The notes beneath the pieces were generated by a model. That model was not told the origin of the DNA. It saw nothing but the letters and a program-made list of their open reading frames with translations, and did not search any database. A program made the translations under genes and the position numbers. A stretch of DNA of 64,000 bases, from NCBI RefSeq assembly GCF_001645125.1, contig NZ_LXKA01000382.1:62001-126000 (forward strand). The letters run 5' to 3'. The DNA is from Paraburkholderia ginsengiterrae. Its GTDB lineage: Bacteria; Pseudomonadota; Gammaproteobacteria; Burkholderiales; Burkholderiaceae. Of the stretch, positions 55,097-63,791 are shown piece after piece. How positions within the stretch are numbered: the first letter of the stretch is position 1; each line of letters opens with the position of its first letter.

Positions 55097-55537
55097 GAGC
55101 GCAGTGGTCTTGGGAGTCAACTGCGAGTGTAAGGGGATTCCCGTGACAACGCAGAAAGGCCCCAGGTCCCTCTTTTAATGCGAACGACCACCGGTCTCAT
55201 TCTCGCTTACGCCGTCCATGCGGAGTCGTGGCGACAATGCTTCGTATAGCGAATTAAAAAATTCAGTCAACAAAATGGAATATATCTTTCGAATGCCTTT
55301 TTCGATTTCCAGGCGCTGGGATAGCTGTATTGCATGACCGCGTAACATTGACGCGTGAAATATGCCACGCCCATTTACAGTATCTGGCGCGCTACAATCA
55401 CTGGCCGAATCCGACCTTCGTTCCATTTCACAATGCCGGTCGCCGTGAATCCGGCATCGTATGTTCGCCGTTCCGTGTCCGCATTGCCGTCACACCCTTT
55501 CACGAACCGGAACAAACCGTTTCTACGAGGACATGTC
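55097..55537. other. Divergent intergenic region
   Basis: 441 bp between the MbfA-like gene and the exported creatininase-family gene. It must hold promoters in both directions. Frames here are without ribosome sites; I find no Fur-box-like 19-bp palindrome and no hairpin of note. Confidence 0.4.
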
Positions 55538-56353
55538 ATGCGCTTCCCCCTTCGACTAGCCTTGGCATCGGCCATGGTACTGGTCACCACCCACGCCGCA
55601 GTGGCACAGGCACCGAAGACGGTGCAGCTGGAGGACCTGACCTGGACAGAGTTGCGCGACCAGATTCACGCGGGCAAAACCACCATCATCATCCCTATCG
55701 GCGGGACCGAGCAAAGCGGGCCCGACGTTGCACTCGGCAAGCACAACGCGCGCGTGAAGGTCTTGTCCCAGCGCATCGCGGAGGGCCTCGGCAACGCGAT
55801 CGTCGCGCCGGTCATCGCTTATGTGCCGGAGGGCGGCTATGCGCCGCCGACCTCGCACATGCGCTTTCCCGGCACCATCACCGTGCCGGACGACGTGTTC
55901 GAGAAGACATTGGAATCCGCGGCGAACAGTTTCAAGGTCCACGGGTTCACGAACATCGTCTTTCTTGGCGATCACGGCGGTTACCAGAACGACATCAGGC
56001 ACGCCGTGGCCCAGCTCAACAAGAGTTGGGCCGGCTCAGGCGCACGGGCATTCGTGCCGCCGGAGTACTACGGCATGAGTTCCGACGGCTACGCACAGAT
56101 CCTGCGTCAGCACGGCGTCAGTGATGCCGAGATCGGCACCCATGCCGGACTCGCCGATACGTCGCTGCTCCTTGCAGTTGCACCGCAGATGGTGCGGCTC
56201 GAGCACCTGCGCAGCGGCCCGAAGCTCGGGGCAGCCGATGGTGTGTATGGCGGCGACCCGCGCAGATCGAGCGTCGAACTTGGTCAGTTGGGTGTCGACG
56301 CAATCGTGTCTCGCACAATCGATGCGATCAGGAAGGAGACAGGCGGTCACTAA
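55538..56353 (+). CDS. Exported creatininase-family protein
   Basis: 271 residues. ATG 55538 (GAGGAC upstream) opens a signal peptide ending THAAVAQ. The creatininase fold is seen in LTWTELRDQIHAGKTTIIIPIGGTEQSGPDVALGKHN, VAPVIAYVPEGGYAPPTSHMRFPGTITV and FLGDHGGYQND. Against catalytic creatininase the ligand set differs: the His of E-Q-H-G is Ser, the Asp of L-G-T-D is His-Asn, and G-H-x-E-N is GDHGG, a pattern of a separate secreted subfamily. It is thus not a creatininase by function. A beta-propeller gene follows 62 bp downstream. Confidence 0.82.
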   Translation: MRFPLRLALASAMVLVTTHAAVAQAPKTVQLEDLTWTELRDQIHAGKTTIIIPIGGTEQSGPDVALGKHNARVKVLSQRIAEGLGNAIVAPVIAYVPEGGYAPPTSHMRFPGTITVPDDVFEKTLESAANSFKVHGFTNIVFLGDHGGYQNDIRHAVAQLNKSWAGSGARAFVPPEYYGMSSDGYAQILRQHGVSDAEIGTHAGLADTSLLLAVAPQMVRLEHLRSGPKLGAADGVYGGDPRRSSVELGQLGVDAIVSRTIDAIRKETGGH

Positions 56354-56415
56354 AGCATTTGAAGCCGGCCGGTTTCTGCCTCGAGTCATCTCTTCAAACG
56401 ATCATGGAATCCACT

Positions 56416-57588
56416 ATGCAACTGCGTTCCCGTCGTCTTACGCGTCTCGTAACGGCCGCCGCCGTCGCGCTGGCTGGGTGCTGCGCCGTGGGCGCGGCAT
56501 CCGCCGCGTCGGCTGTGGCCACCGTAGCCGGCATGCCGCCCGTGGTGGATCCCGGCAACCTGTATGGTGAAGCGAGCGCCGGCCATATGAGCCCGGCGGT
56601 TGCGGGCGCGCTGACTCGCGTCTACGTCCCGAATCTGCGCTCGAATGACGTCTATGTGATCGATCCGGCCACCTTCAAGGTCGTCGACCGGTTTCATGTC
56701 GGTTTCAGCCCGCAGCACGTCGTGCCCGCATGGGATCTGCAAACATTGTGGGTGGCGAACAACGCCGAGGGCCGGCCCGACGGCAGCCTGACGCCGATCG
56801 ATCCGAAAACCGGGAAGCCTGGCAAGGCGCTCATGGTGGACGATCCGTACAACATGTACTTCACGCCGGACGGCAAGGAAGCGATCGTGGTGGCGGAAGC
56901 GCATGCGCGCCTCGACTTCCGCGATCCCCACACCATGGCGCTGAAATCGAGTCTCGAAGTGCCGCAGTGCAAGGGCATCAATCACGCCGATTTTTCGATC
57001 GACGGCAAGTACGCGCTGTTCACCTGTGAGTTCGGCGGCAAGCTCGCCAAGATCGATCTCGTCAATCGCCAGGTCCTGGGCTACCTTCAGCTCGAAAAGA
57101 AGGGCATGCCGCAGGACATTCGTGTGTCGCCGGACGGCAAGGTGTTTTACGTCGCCGACATGATGGCCAACGGTGTCTTCGTGGTCGACGGTGACAGCTT
57201 CACGAAGATCGGATTCATCCCGACCGGCGTCGGCACGCACGGCTTGTATCCGAGCCGGGACGGCACCAAGCTGTACATCGCAAATCGCGGCTCCAATCTC
57301 GTTCACGGACCGCGCCACGGCAAAGGGGGTGTGTCGGTGCTCGACTTTGCCACGCGCAAGGTTCTGACCACCTGGCCCATTCCGGGGGGAGGAAGCCCTG
57401 ACATGGGCAACGTCAGCGCGGACGGCAAGATGTTGTGGCTGTCCGGCCGGTACGACGATGTTGTCTACGCCATCGATACGACGACGGGCGCCGTCAAGAT
57501 CATCCCGGTTGGCGCGGAACCGCATGGACTGACCGTGTGGCCACAGCCTGGCCGCTATTCTCTGGGGCACACCGGGAATATGCGTTGA
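56416..57588 (+). CDS. Exported YVTN-type beta-propeller protein
   Basis: 390 residues from ATG 56416 (GGAA six bases upstream; ATG 56404 is an alternative). Signal peptide LVTAAAVALAGCCAVGAASA. The mature protein is a run of beta-propeller blades with the repeats RVYVPNLRSNDVYVIDPATFKVV, DIRVSPDGKVFYVADMMANGVFVVD, GLYPSRDGTKLYIANRGSN and NVSADGKMLWLSGRYDDVVYAID. Members bind metals or partner proteins in the periplasm; no enzymatic residues are evident. It likely forms an operon with the secreted creatininase-family protein. Confidence 0.85.
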   Translation: MQLRSRRLTRLVTAAAVALAGCCAVGAASAASAVATVAGMPPVVDPGNLYGEASAGHMSPAVAGALTRVYVPNLRSNDVYVIDPATFKVVDRFHVGFSPQHVVPAWDLQTLWVANNAEGRPDGSLTPIDPKTGKPGKALMVDDPYNMYFTPDGKEAIVVAEAHARLDFRDPHTMALKSSLEVPQCKGINHADFSIDGKYALFTCEFGGKLAKIDLVNRQVLGYLQLEKKGMPQDIRVSPDGKVFYVADMMANGVFVVDGDSFTKIGFIPTGVGTHGLYPSRDGTKLYIANRGSNLVHGPRHGKGGVSVLDFATRKVLTTWPIPGGGSPDMGNVSADGKMLWLSGRYDDVVYAIDTTTGAVKIIPVGAEPHGLTVWPQPGRYSLGHTGNMR

Positions 57589-57608
57589 CCTGTGGCCGGC
57601 ATCATCGC

Positions 57609-57704
57609 GTGAACGAGATCGGGGCGGCGAGTGTCGTTGCCGCTTTCGATTTCGACGGCACGATCAGCCAGATCGCTTGTCACGTTGTCATTTTGCTGCG
57701 GTAA
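57609..57704 (+). pseudogene. N-terminal fragment of a HAD-family hydrolase
   Basis: A GTG-started frame of 31 codons reads NEIGAASVVAAFDFDGTIS, which carries HAD motif I (D-x-D-G-T) at the position where HAD-IB phosphatases begin, then changes to QIACHVVILLR and stops at 57702. The rest of the hydrolase is missing; the ParA gene begins 43 bp later. I read it as a remnant left when the region downstream was replaced. Confidence 0.5.
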
Positions 57705-57747
57705 GCTGTGCCTCTTGCGCGTTCTTCAAAAAAAGGGGCAGAGGCAA

Positions 57748-58512
57748 ATGCGGCGTGTCATATTTAACCAGAAGGGCGGAGTCGGCAAATCGACCATCGT
57801 ATGCAATCTGGCGGCGATCAACGCCAGCGAGAACCTGCGTACGCTGGTCATCGACCTCGACCCGCAAGGCAACTCCAGCCAGTATCTTCTTGGCAAGCAG
57901 GTCAGCGAGATCAAGCCCACCGTCGCCGACTTCTTCGAGACGGCCTTGAGTTTCAGCTTCAGGCCGACGCCTGTCTCGACGTTCATCCACGCTACGCCTT
58001 TTGAGAACCTCGATGTGATGCCCGCGCATCCGGATCTCGATACGCTCCACAGCAAGCTCGAATCCCGCTACAAAATCTACAAGCTGCGCGACGCGTTGAA
58101 TGAACTGGACGAGTACGACGCGATTTACATCGACACGCCACCCGCGCTGAATTTCTACACCCGCTCCGCGCTGATTGCGGTCGAGCGCTGCCTGATTCCC
58201 TTCGATTGTGACGATTTCTCGCGTCGCGCGTTATATACGCTGCTCGACAACGTCAAGGAGATTCAGCAGGACCATAACCCCGGGCTCGAGGTCGAGGGTA
58301 TTGTGATCAACCAGTTTCAGCCGCGCGCGAGCCTGCCGCTGCAGCTGGTCGAGGAACTGATCAGCGAGGGGCTGCCGGTGCTCGAGTCCCGACTGTCCTC
58401 GTCCGTGAAAATTCGCGAGTCGCATCAATACGCCAAGCCGATGATTCACTTCGATCCCAAGCACAAGCTCGCGCAGGAATTCGTCGCGCTGCATCGGGAA
58501 CTGGTTGGATAG
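57748..58512 (+). CDS. ParA-family ATPase (orphan)
   Basis: 254 residues from ATG 57748 behind GAGG. Deviant Walker A KGGVGKST at residues 9-16 with the signature Lys10-region, DLDPQGNSSQYLL (A-prime motif) and YIDTPPALNF Walker B. ParA-like ATPases position plasmids, chromosomes or protein clusters on the nucleoid. No ParB gene, centromere-like repeats or chemotaxis/carboxysome genes are adjacent, so cargo is unknown. It follows the HAD fragment directly. Confidence 0.9.
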   Translation: MRRVIFNQKGGVGKSTIVCNLAAINASENLRTLVIDLDPQGNSSQYLLGKQVSEIKPTVADFFETALSFSFRPTPVSTFIHATPFENLDVMPAHPDLDTLHSKLESRYKIYKLRDALNELDEYDAIYIDTPPALNFYTRSALIAVERCLIPFDCDDFSRRALYTLLDNVKEIQQDHNPGLEVEGIVINQFQPRASLPLQLVEELISEGLPVLESRLSSSVKIRESHQYAKPMIHFDPKHKLAQEFVALHRELVG

Positions 58513-58621
58513 CGCGCGGGCATGGCGTGAGCGGTGAGGTTCGGGATTGGATGCGCTGCGGCGCACCAATCCCAAGCGCGTGCTAGATTGGATGGTCGAC
58601 GCTTTCAACGGAGTTTCCTCC

Positions 58622-58849
58622 ATGGATACGCATTCGATTCTGGGCATGATGCACGCCGAAGAGGCTTTACTCGTCTCCATCGTGCGGGCGTTACCCGCGG
58701 ACATCCGGCGCACGGTCGCCAATGATTTTCATGAGCAGGCACAACTTGCCGAGACGTCGCAGGTGAACCCGACAACCGACCGCGAGGCGAGCGACGCGTT
58801 CAAGGCTCACATGAGAAGGTTGTCGAACATGCTGGCTTCACTGTCGTAA
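58622..58849 (+). CDS. Small hypothetical protein
   Basis: 75 residues from ATG 58622, with CGGAG eight bases upstream; a TTG at 58547 would add 25 residues without ribosome site. All-helical and acidic, with MDTHSILGMMHAEEALLVSIVRALPADIRRTVANDFHEQAQ and a C-terminal KAHMRRLSNMLASL. No cysteine, no membrane segment. I do not recognise a family. It lies 109 bp after the ParA stop and may or may not be linked to it. Confidence 0.55.
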   Translation: MDTHSILGMMHAEEALLVSIVRALPADIRRTVANDFHEQAQLAETSQVNPTTDREASDAFKAHMRRLSNMLASLS

Positions 58850-59174
58850 GGCGAGGCCGGCTGGCTTGAGGCGCCGGGTATAAGTGTGCTATCCGCCAGA
58901 ACGGCGGATTCGGTCTGCGATAAAGGCATTTTTTGTTGTACGCTATAAGCACGACCCGCGGGGCGTCCCGTTGTCTGAATCGCTTCACGGCTATTCGGGG
59001 AAAGCCTCTGAATCCGCTGCGTTCGCAGATCGTTCCACCGCGCAATCCAGTTCAACGGGCCGTAGGCTGCTCCTGAGTCAAACCAATCGCCTGACTAAAC
59101 AGCCGGGCGGAGTGAGGCTGTCGCTCCGGCAGTCACGCTAATACCTTCGCGCTTCCACCGCATGGAGACTGAAT
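58850..59174. other. Intergenic region upstream of the peroxiredoxin gene
   Basis: 325 bp. A short hairpin, ATCCGCC (58891-58897) with GGCGGAT (58903-58909), may end the upstream transcript. The promoter of the peroxiredoxin gene should lie in the second half; no OxyR-type site is clear to me. Confidence 0.4.
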
Positions 59175-59831
59175 ATGTCGATTCGATTAGGAGAAGAAGC
59201 ACCCGATTTCACCGCTGAAACCACCGAGGGGACGATCCGTTTTCACGAATGGATTGGTGACCACTGGGCGATCCTGTTTTCGCACCCGAAGGATTTCACG
59301 CCCGTGTGCACCACTGAACTGGGATATATGGCCGGGCTCAAGCCGGAATTCGACAAGCGCAACACCAAAATCATCGGGCTCAGCGTGGATCCCGTCAGCG
59401 ACCACCTGAAGTGGGTGGGCGATATTGAAGAGACGCAGGGGCATGCGGTCAATTACCCGATGATCGGCGATTCCGACCTGACTGTCGCGAAGCTTTACGA
59501 CATGATTCATCCGAACGCGAGCGGCGGCGGCCCGCGCACCGCAGCGGACAACGCAACGGTGCGCTCCGTGTTTCTGATCGGGCCGGACAAGAAAGTCAAA
59601 GCCATGCTCGTCTATCCGATGAGCGCGGGCCGCAATTTCGACGAGGTGTTGCGTCTGCTCGATTCGCTTCAGCTCAATGCGAAGCACACGGTGGCGACCC
59701 CCGTGAACTGGAAACCGGGCGACGACGTCATTATTCCGACGTCCGTTTCCAACGAGGACGCAATGAAGAAATATCCGCAGGGTTTCAAAACCTTGAAACC
59801 TTATCTGCGGGTGGTGGCACAACCGAAGTAA
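59175..59831 (+). CDS. 1-Cys peroxiredoxin (Prx6 type)
   Basis: 218 residues. The peroxidatic Cys45 lies in SHPKDFTPVCTTELG and is the only cysteine in the protein, which defines a 1-Cys enzyme; the Prx6-type extended C-terminal arm (VNWKPGDDVIIPTSVSNEDAMKKYPQGFKTLKPYLRVV) is complete. It reduces H2O2 and organic hydroperoxides with an external thiol donor in the cytoplasm. ATG 59175 follows GGAGA. It precedes the persulfide dioxygenase gene by 155 bp, with a hairpin between them. Confidence 0.93.
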   Translation: MSIRLGEEAPDFTAETTEGTIRFHEWIGDHWAILFSHPKDFTPVCTTELGYMAGLKPEFDKRNTKIIGLSVDPVSDHLKWVGDIEETQGHAVNYPMIGDSDLTVAKLYDMIHPNASGGGPRTAADNATVRSVFLIGPDKKVKAMLVYPMSAGRNFDEVLRLLDSLQLNAKHTVATPVNWKPGDDVIIPTSVSNEDAMKKYPQGFKTLKPYLRVVAQPK

Positions 59832-59855
59832 GCGTCGGGTTGAATGAAGGGGCGG

Positions 59856-59881
59856 GCGCCGGACGGTACGGAGTCCGGCGC
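59856..59881 (+). terminator. Hairpin after the peroxiredoxin gene
   Basis: GCGCCGGAC (59856-59864) pairs with GTCCGGCGC (59873-59881), 25 bp past the stop; the tail is only weakly T-rich. Likely separates peroxiredoxin and persulfide dioxygenase transcripts. Confidence 0.45.
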
Positions 59882-59986
59882 TCCTGATTCACACCGGCCA
59901 AATTCGGCGGCGCGCGGGACGGTTTGTCGGCGTCTCGTGCGCCGCTATTCCGAAGCGCGCACACAGATGCGCGGTGGAGACCTATC

Positions 59987-61060
59987 GTGTTGATCTTCCG
60001 GCAGCTATTCGACCAGCAATCGTCCACCTACACCTATCTCCTTGCGGATAGCGCAGCGGGAGAGGCTGTCCTGATCGATCCGGTATTCGACCAGGTCCGG
60101 CGGGATACCGCACTGATCGAAGAACTCGGATTGCGCCTGCTCTATACCGTCGACACCCATGTTCACGCCGATCATGTGACCGGCGCGTGGATGCTGAAGC
60201 GCCGCACGGGCAGCCAGATTGCGATATCGGCCACCAGTGGCGCCGAAGGCGCGGACCGCTATCTGAGCCATGGCGAACGGTGCCGGTTCGGCGCGCGGTA
60301 CCTGGAAGTGCGCGCAACGCCTGGTCATACGAATGGATGCATCAGCCTCGTACTCGACAACGAGACCATGGCGTTTACCGGCGATTGCCTGTTGATACGC
60401 GGCACGGGCCGGACCGATTTCCAGAATGGCGACGCCCATGCAATGTTCCAGGCGGTCCATCATCAGATTTTCACGCTGCCTGAAGCGTGCCTGCTTTATC
60501 CGGCCCACGACTATCGCGGTTTGACGGTCACGAGTGTCGCCGAGGAGCGGCGCTTCAATCCGCGCCTCGGGGGGCAATTGTGTGAAGGCGATTTCGTCGG
60601 ATACGTGACGAATCTGCGCCTGCCGCATCCCAAGCAGATCGACGTCGCGGTGCCGGCGAACCTGAAATGCGGTGTTGCCGACAATGACCCTACGCAGATG
60701 GCCGAGCCGGATTGGGCGCCGCTGACGTACACGTTCGCGGGCATCTGGGAAATCAATTCCCAATGGCTCGAGGAAAATCTTCGTTCGGTTCAGATCGTCG
60801 ACGTGCGCGAGCCGGACGAGTTCGATGGGCCGCTGGGGCGCATTCCCGCCGCCAAGCTCATTTCACTCGGCGAACTGGCCGGGCGCGCCGACGAGCTCTC
60901 GAAAGAACGCCCAATCGTGACGGTGTGCCGGGCGGGCGGACGTTCGACGCAAGCCACGGTCATCCTCCGGCAGTCGGGATTCCAGGACGTCGCCAACCTC
61001 GCGGGCGGCATGCTCCGCTGGCGCGCGGAGGGCCGCGTGGTCGAAAACGCCAGCAATTAG
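59987..61060 (+). CDS. Persulfide dioxygenase-rhodanese fusion
   Basis: 357 residues. Residues 1-235 are an ETHE1-like metallo-beta-lactamase fold with THVHADHVTG (His58, His60, Asp62, His63), ATPGHTNGC and FTGDCLLIRGTGRTDF; residues about 255-355 are a rhodanese domain with active Cys314 in VCRAGGRST. The fused enzyme oxidises glutathione persulfide to sulfite and transfers sulfane sulfur. The GTG start at 59987 (GGAGA eight bases upstream) places the rhodanese cysteine at 314, the number I recall for the characterised Paraburkholderia phytofirmans fusion protein, which supports both start and assignment. It acts in H2S and persulfide detoxification. Confidence 0.92.
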   Translation: MLIFRQLFDQQSSTYTYLLADSAAGEAVLIDPVFDQVRRDTALIEELGLRLLYTVDTHVHADHVTGAWMLKRRTGSQIAISATSGAEGADRYLSHGERCRFGARYLEVRATPGHTNGCISLVLDNETMAFTGDCLLIRGTGRTDFQNGDAHAMFQAVHHQIFTLPEACLLYPAHDYRGLTVTSVAEERRFNPRLGGQLCEGDFVGYVTNLRLPHPKQIDVAVPANLKCGVADNDPTQMAEPDWAPLTYTFAGIWEINSQWLEENLRSVQIVDVREPDEFDGPLGRIPAAKLISLGELAGRADELSKERPIVTVCRAGGRSTQATVILRQSGFQDVANLAGGMLRWRAEGRVVENASN

Positions 61061-61091
61061 CCGTCGTGCGGCGGCGCGAGTGGTCATCCGC

Positions 61092-62507
61092 TCAGTGGCT
61101 CCGTCGCTGCACTGGTTGAATGGCCGGTGAGGCAATCCCGTCTTGCGGGCCGGAGCGCGTCGCGGCGCGCCACCAGATTGCGCCGGCGCTGAGCGACAGA
61201 ACGCCCGCGATCAGGAAGCCGGGCTGCATGCCTTCACCGATCTCAGCGTGCCGCGCAATCAGCCCGCCGGACAACGCTACGCCGAGAAGCGCCCCGGTCT
61301 GGCGTGCCGCGTTCAGCACCCCCGCCGCGATACCCGCCCGCTGACGATCGACCGACGCCATCATGGCCGCGGTGGTAGCCGGCGTGATGAGGCTCGCCGC
61401 GAAGCCGATCGCCGGCAGCGGCAGGGCGAGCAGGGCATAGGGCGCCGCCGGGCCGAGCGCCATCAGAGCGAAATAGCCGCCCGCCGAAAGCAGAAATGCG
61501 CCGGCGACCAGCCATTTCACCCCGAGCCATCCACTTGCACGCTTGGAGAGCAGGCTGCCGACGGGGACCACGATCGTCAGCGGCAGGAACGCCAGTCCTG
61601 CGTGCAAGGGTGTGTAGCCGAGCTGGCGCTGAAATAACAGACTCAGGTCGAACATCAGCCCATAGAACGTGACCGCGGAGACCATCGACGCCCACACCGC
61701 GGCCGGGAATACGGCGTGCCGAAACAGATCGAGCGGCATCATCGGCTGGGCACGGGTCGCTTCGATCGCGACGAAGGCGGCACCGGCGGCCAACGCCGCC
61801 ACCATGCATCCGATGACGGCGGGCGAGCCCCATCCGTCGCGCGGCGCGTCGATAATCGCGATGTTCAGCAATGCCAGCGCCGCGATCCCCGCAAGCTGCC
61901 CGGCAAGATCGAACGAACGCGTGTTCGCAAGCGGCGAATCTGACCGAGCGGCGGGCACGCGCAAGGCGAGTACGATGCCCGCGAGGCAGATCGGCACGTT
62001 GACCAGAAAGATGCTGCGCCAGCCGATCAAGCCGATCAGCACTCCACCCAGCAATGGCCCGGACGCCATGGCCACGCCGCCCAGTCCGGCCCACACGCCG
62101 AACACGGCGGCGCGTTCGCGGGAATTCGACCAGGTGTGGTTGATGAGGGCCAGCGAGGCCGGCACCAGCAATGCCGCTCCGACACCCTGGACAATGCGCC
62201 CGGCGACCAGCAGGGGGAGGCTCGGTGCGGCGCCGCACAGCGCCGACGCCACGGTGAATGCGGCCAGCCCCGCGATGTAGACGTTACGCGCGCCATGACG
62301 ATCACCCAGCGTTCCGCCGGTCAACAGCAGGCTGGCAAAAGTCAGGGTGTAGGCGGTGACGATCCACTGCAATCCGGCAATGCCGCCCGCGAGACTATTG
62401 GCGATCGGCTCCAGCGCGACGTTGACGATCGACGTATCGAGAATCACGATCACGTAGCTGAGGCTCGTCGCGAGTAGCACGCGTTGCTGATGCTTGACGT
62501 TCTCCAC
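61092..62507 (-). CDS. DHA2-type MFS drug exporter (EmrB/QacA-like)
   Basis: 471 residues with 14 hydrophobic segments. Markers: VILDTSIVNVALEPIANSLAGG (motif D1), ASLLLTGGTLGDRHGARNVYIAGL (motif A), and GVGAALLVPASLALINHTW with WAGLGGVAMASGPLLGGVLIGLIGWRSIFLVNVPI (motif C). It exports drugs or dyes by proton antiport. Its start lies 134 bp from the divergent HTH regulator at 62642, which is the natural candidate for its control. No membrane fusion protein is encoded nearby, so it probably works alone. Confidence 0.92.
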   Translation of the reverse strand: MENVKHQQRVLLATSLSYVIVILDTSIVNVALEPIANSLAGGIAGLQWIVTAYTLTFASLLLTGGTLGDRHGARNVYIAGLAAFTVASALCGAAPSLPLLVAGRIVQGVGAALLVPASLALINHTWSNSRERAAVFGVWAGLGGVAMASGPLLGGVLIGLIGWRSIFLVNVPICLAGIVLALRVPAARSDSPLANTRSFDLAGQLAGIAALALLNIAIIDAPRDGWGSPAVIGCMVAALAAGAAFVAIEATRAQPMMPLDLFRHAVFPAAVWASMVSAVTFYGLMFDLSLLFQRQLGYTPLHAGLAFLPLTIVVPVGSLLSKRASGWLGVKWLVAGAFLLSAGGYFALMALGPAAPYALLALPLPAIGFAASLITPATTAAMMASVDRQRAGIAAGVLNAARQTGALLGVALSGGLIARHAEIGEGMQPGFLIAGVLSLSAGAIWWRAATRSGPQDGIASPAIQPVQRRSH

Positions 62508-62641
62508 CTTGGGGCGATCCTTTTTTTCGTGCCGTGTGTTGCTCCAGTATCGGCGGCGCGTGGTGTCCGATGCTTCGATGCGTGTCGAAACATGCGACTA
62601 TCGAATCGCCGTATGCTCGAGCTGAAATCACGGAGATCCTC

Positions 62642-63418
62642 TTGAACGCCCAGCCCAATCTATCCGCCACCGCATTCCTGATCGCGGATGCCGCCCGTGC
62701 CGCCATGCTGATGGCGCTCGCCGACGGCCGCGCATTGCCCGCGGGTGAATTGGCCTATGCCGCCGGTGTGACGCCGCAAACGGCCAGCAGCCATCTGACG
62801 AAGTTGTTGGACGGCGGACTTCTTGATGTCGAGAAACAAGGGCGGCACCGCTACTCCCGGCTCGCCGGCCCGCAAGTCGCGCTGGCGCTCGAAAGCCTCG
62901 CGTCGATCGGCACGCCACGGACCGTCCGCCGTAAACCGCCTGGCCGCGACGCCGAGAAACTCCGGTTCGCGCGTTGTTGCTACGACCATCTGGCTGGCCA
63001 GGCCGGCGTTGCGATCACGCAAGCGCTGTTGACGCGGGGTTTGCTATCCGTCGAACCAGACAAGCGCTTTGCGATCACGGACCAGGGCGCGGCGTGGTTC
63101 GACGCGTTCGGCCTCGACCTCGAAGCGGCTCGACCGGGGCGGCATGGCATCGCACGTCAATGCCTCGACTGGACTGAACGGCAGCACCATCTCGCGGGGC
63201 CGCTCGGCGTAGCGCTGCTCGATTCGCTGTGTGCCAAAGGCTGGGTCACACGCAGCCGGGCCTCGCGGGCCGTGCAGATCACGCCGCGAGGATGGACAGG
63301 ATTGCGGGAGCAACTCGACATTACGGCCGATGCGATTGAAGGCATCGGCAGCGACGCCGCGGACGAAGCGCAGACCGCACGCACGACCGCGCCGGCCAAC
63401 ACGGCTGCTGGTCGCTAG
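62642..63418 (+). CDS. ArsR-like winged-helix regulator
   Basis: 258 residues from a TTG start at 62642 (GGAG at 62632-62635); in-frame codons extend to 62534 without ribosome site. The HTH is ATAFLIADAARAAMLMALADGRALPAGELAYAAGVTPQTASSHLTKLLDGGLLDVEKQGRHRYSRL; the C-terminal part (about 120-240) has a second helical domain with ITDQGAAWFDAFGLD and FARCCYDHLAGQAG, as in the longer ArsR-type regulators of MFS exporters. It probably represses the divergent exporter. The stop overlaps the convergent gene by 4 bp. Confidence 0.87.
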   Translation: MNAQPNLSATAFLIADAARAAMLMALADGRALPAGELAYAAGVTPQTASSHLTKLLDGGLLDVEKQGRHRYSRLAGPQVALALESLASIGTPRTVRRKPPGRDAEKLRFARCCYDHLAGQAGVAITQALLTRGLLSVEPDKRFAITDQGAAWFDAFGLDLEAARPGRHGIARQCLDWTERQHHLAGPLGVALLDSLCAKGWVTRSRASRAVQITPRGWTGLREQLDITADAIEGIGSDAADEAQTARTTAPANTAAGR

Positions 63419-63648
63419 CGGCGTCCGCTGCGACCCCACACATAGCGCACCCACCGCTGCCACCGGCTCTGCTGCGGAGCGGTTGCGTGATGCCTGGCCT
63501 GCGCTTCGCGATCGCGCTCGACGCTCTTCTGCACCTGGTCGTGAATCTGGCGCAGCGTCATACCGCCGGGGCCGGTCAGCTTGTCGGGTTCGGAATCGGG
63601 ATCGGGATTGGGGTCGCTAGTGGCATTGTGATCGGGATCATCGGTCAT
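63415..63648 (-). CDS. Small hypothetical protein
   Basis: 77 residues from ATG 63648. An acidic, Asp/Pro-rich N-terminus (DDPDHNATSDPNPDPDSEPDKL) is followed by GGMTLRQIHDQVQKSVERDREAQ and a basic, tryptophan-containing tail (RWQRWVRYVWGRSGRR) that could bind membrane or nucleic acid. No family recognised. The start is uncertain since the frame is open to 63708. It converges on the ArsR-like gene with 4 bp overlap. Confidence 0.55.
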   Translation of the reverse strand: MTDDPDHNATSDPNPDPDSEPDKLTGPGGMTLRQIHDQVQKSVERDREAQARHHATAPQQSRWQRWVRYVWGRSGRR

Positions 63649-63791
63649 GAGACTCGCCTGTTCCTGATGAGTCGACTCGATCTTGATACAGATGGAGAAC
63701 CGCCGCAAGCGCCACGCCTCTACGCGGGCCGCCCGTGAATCCGCAGGACTGGCACAATTGGGGGACTTTCGATCCGCCCAGGAAATGCATC

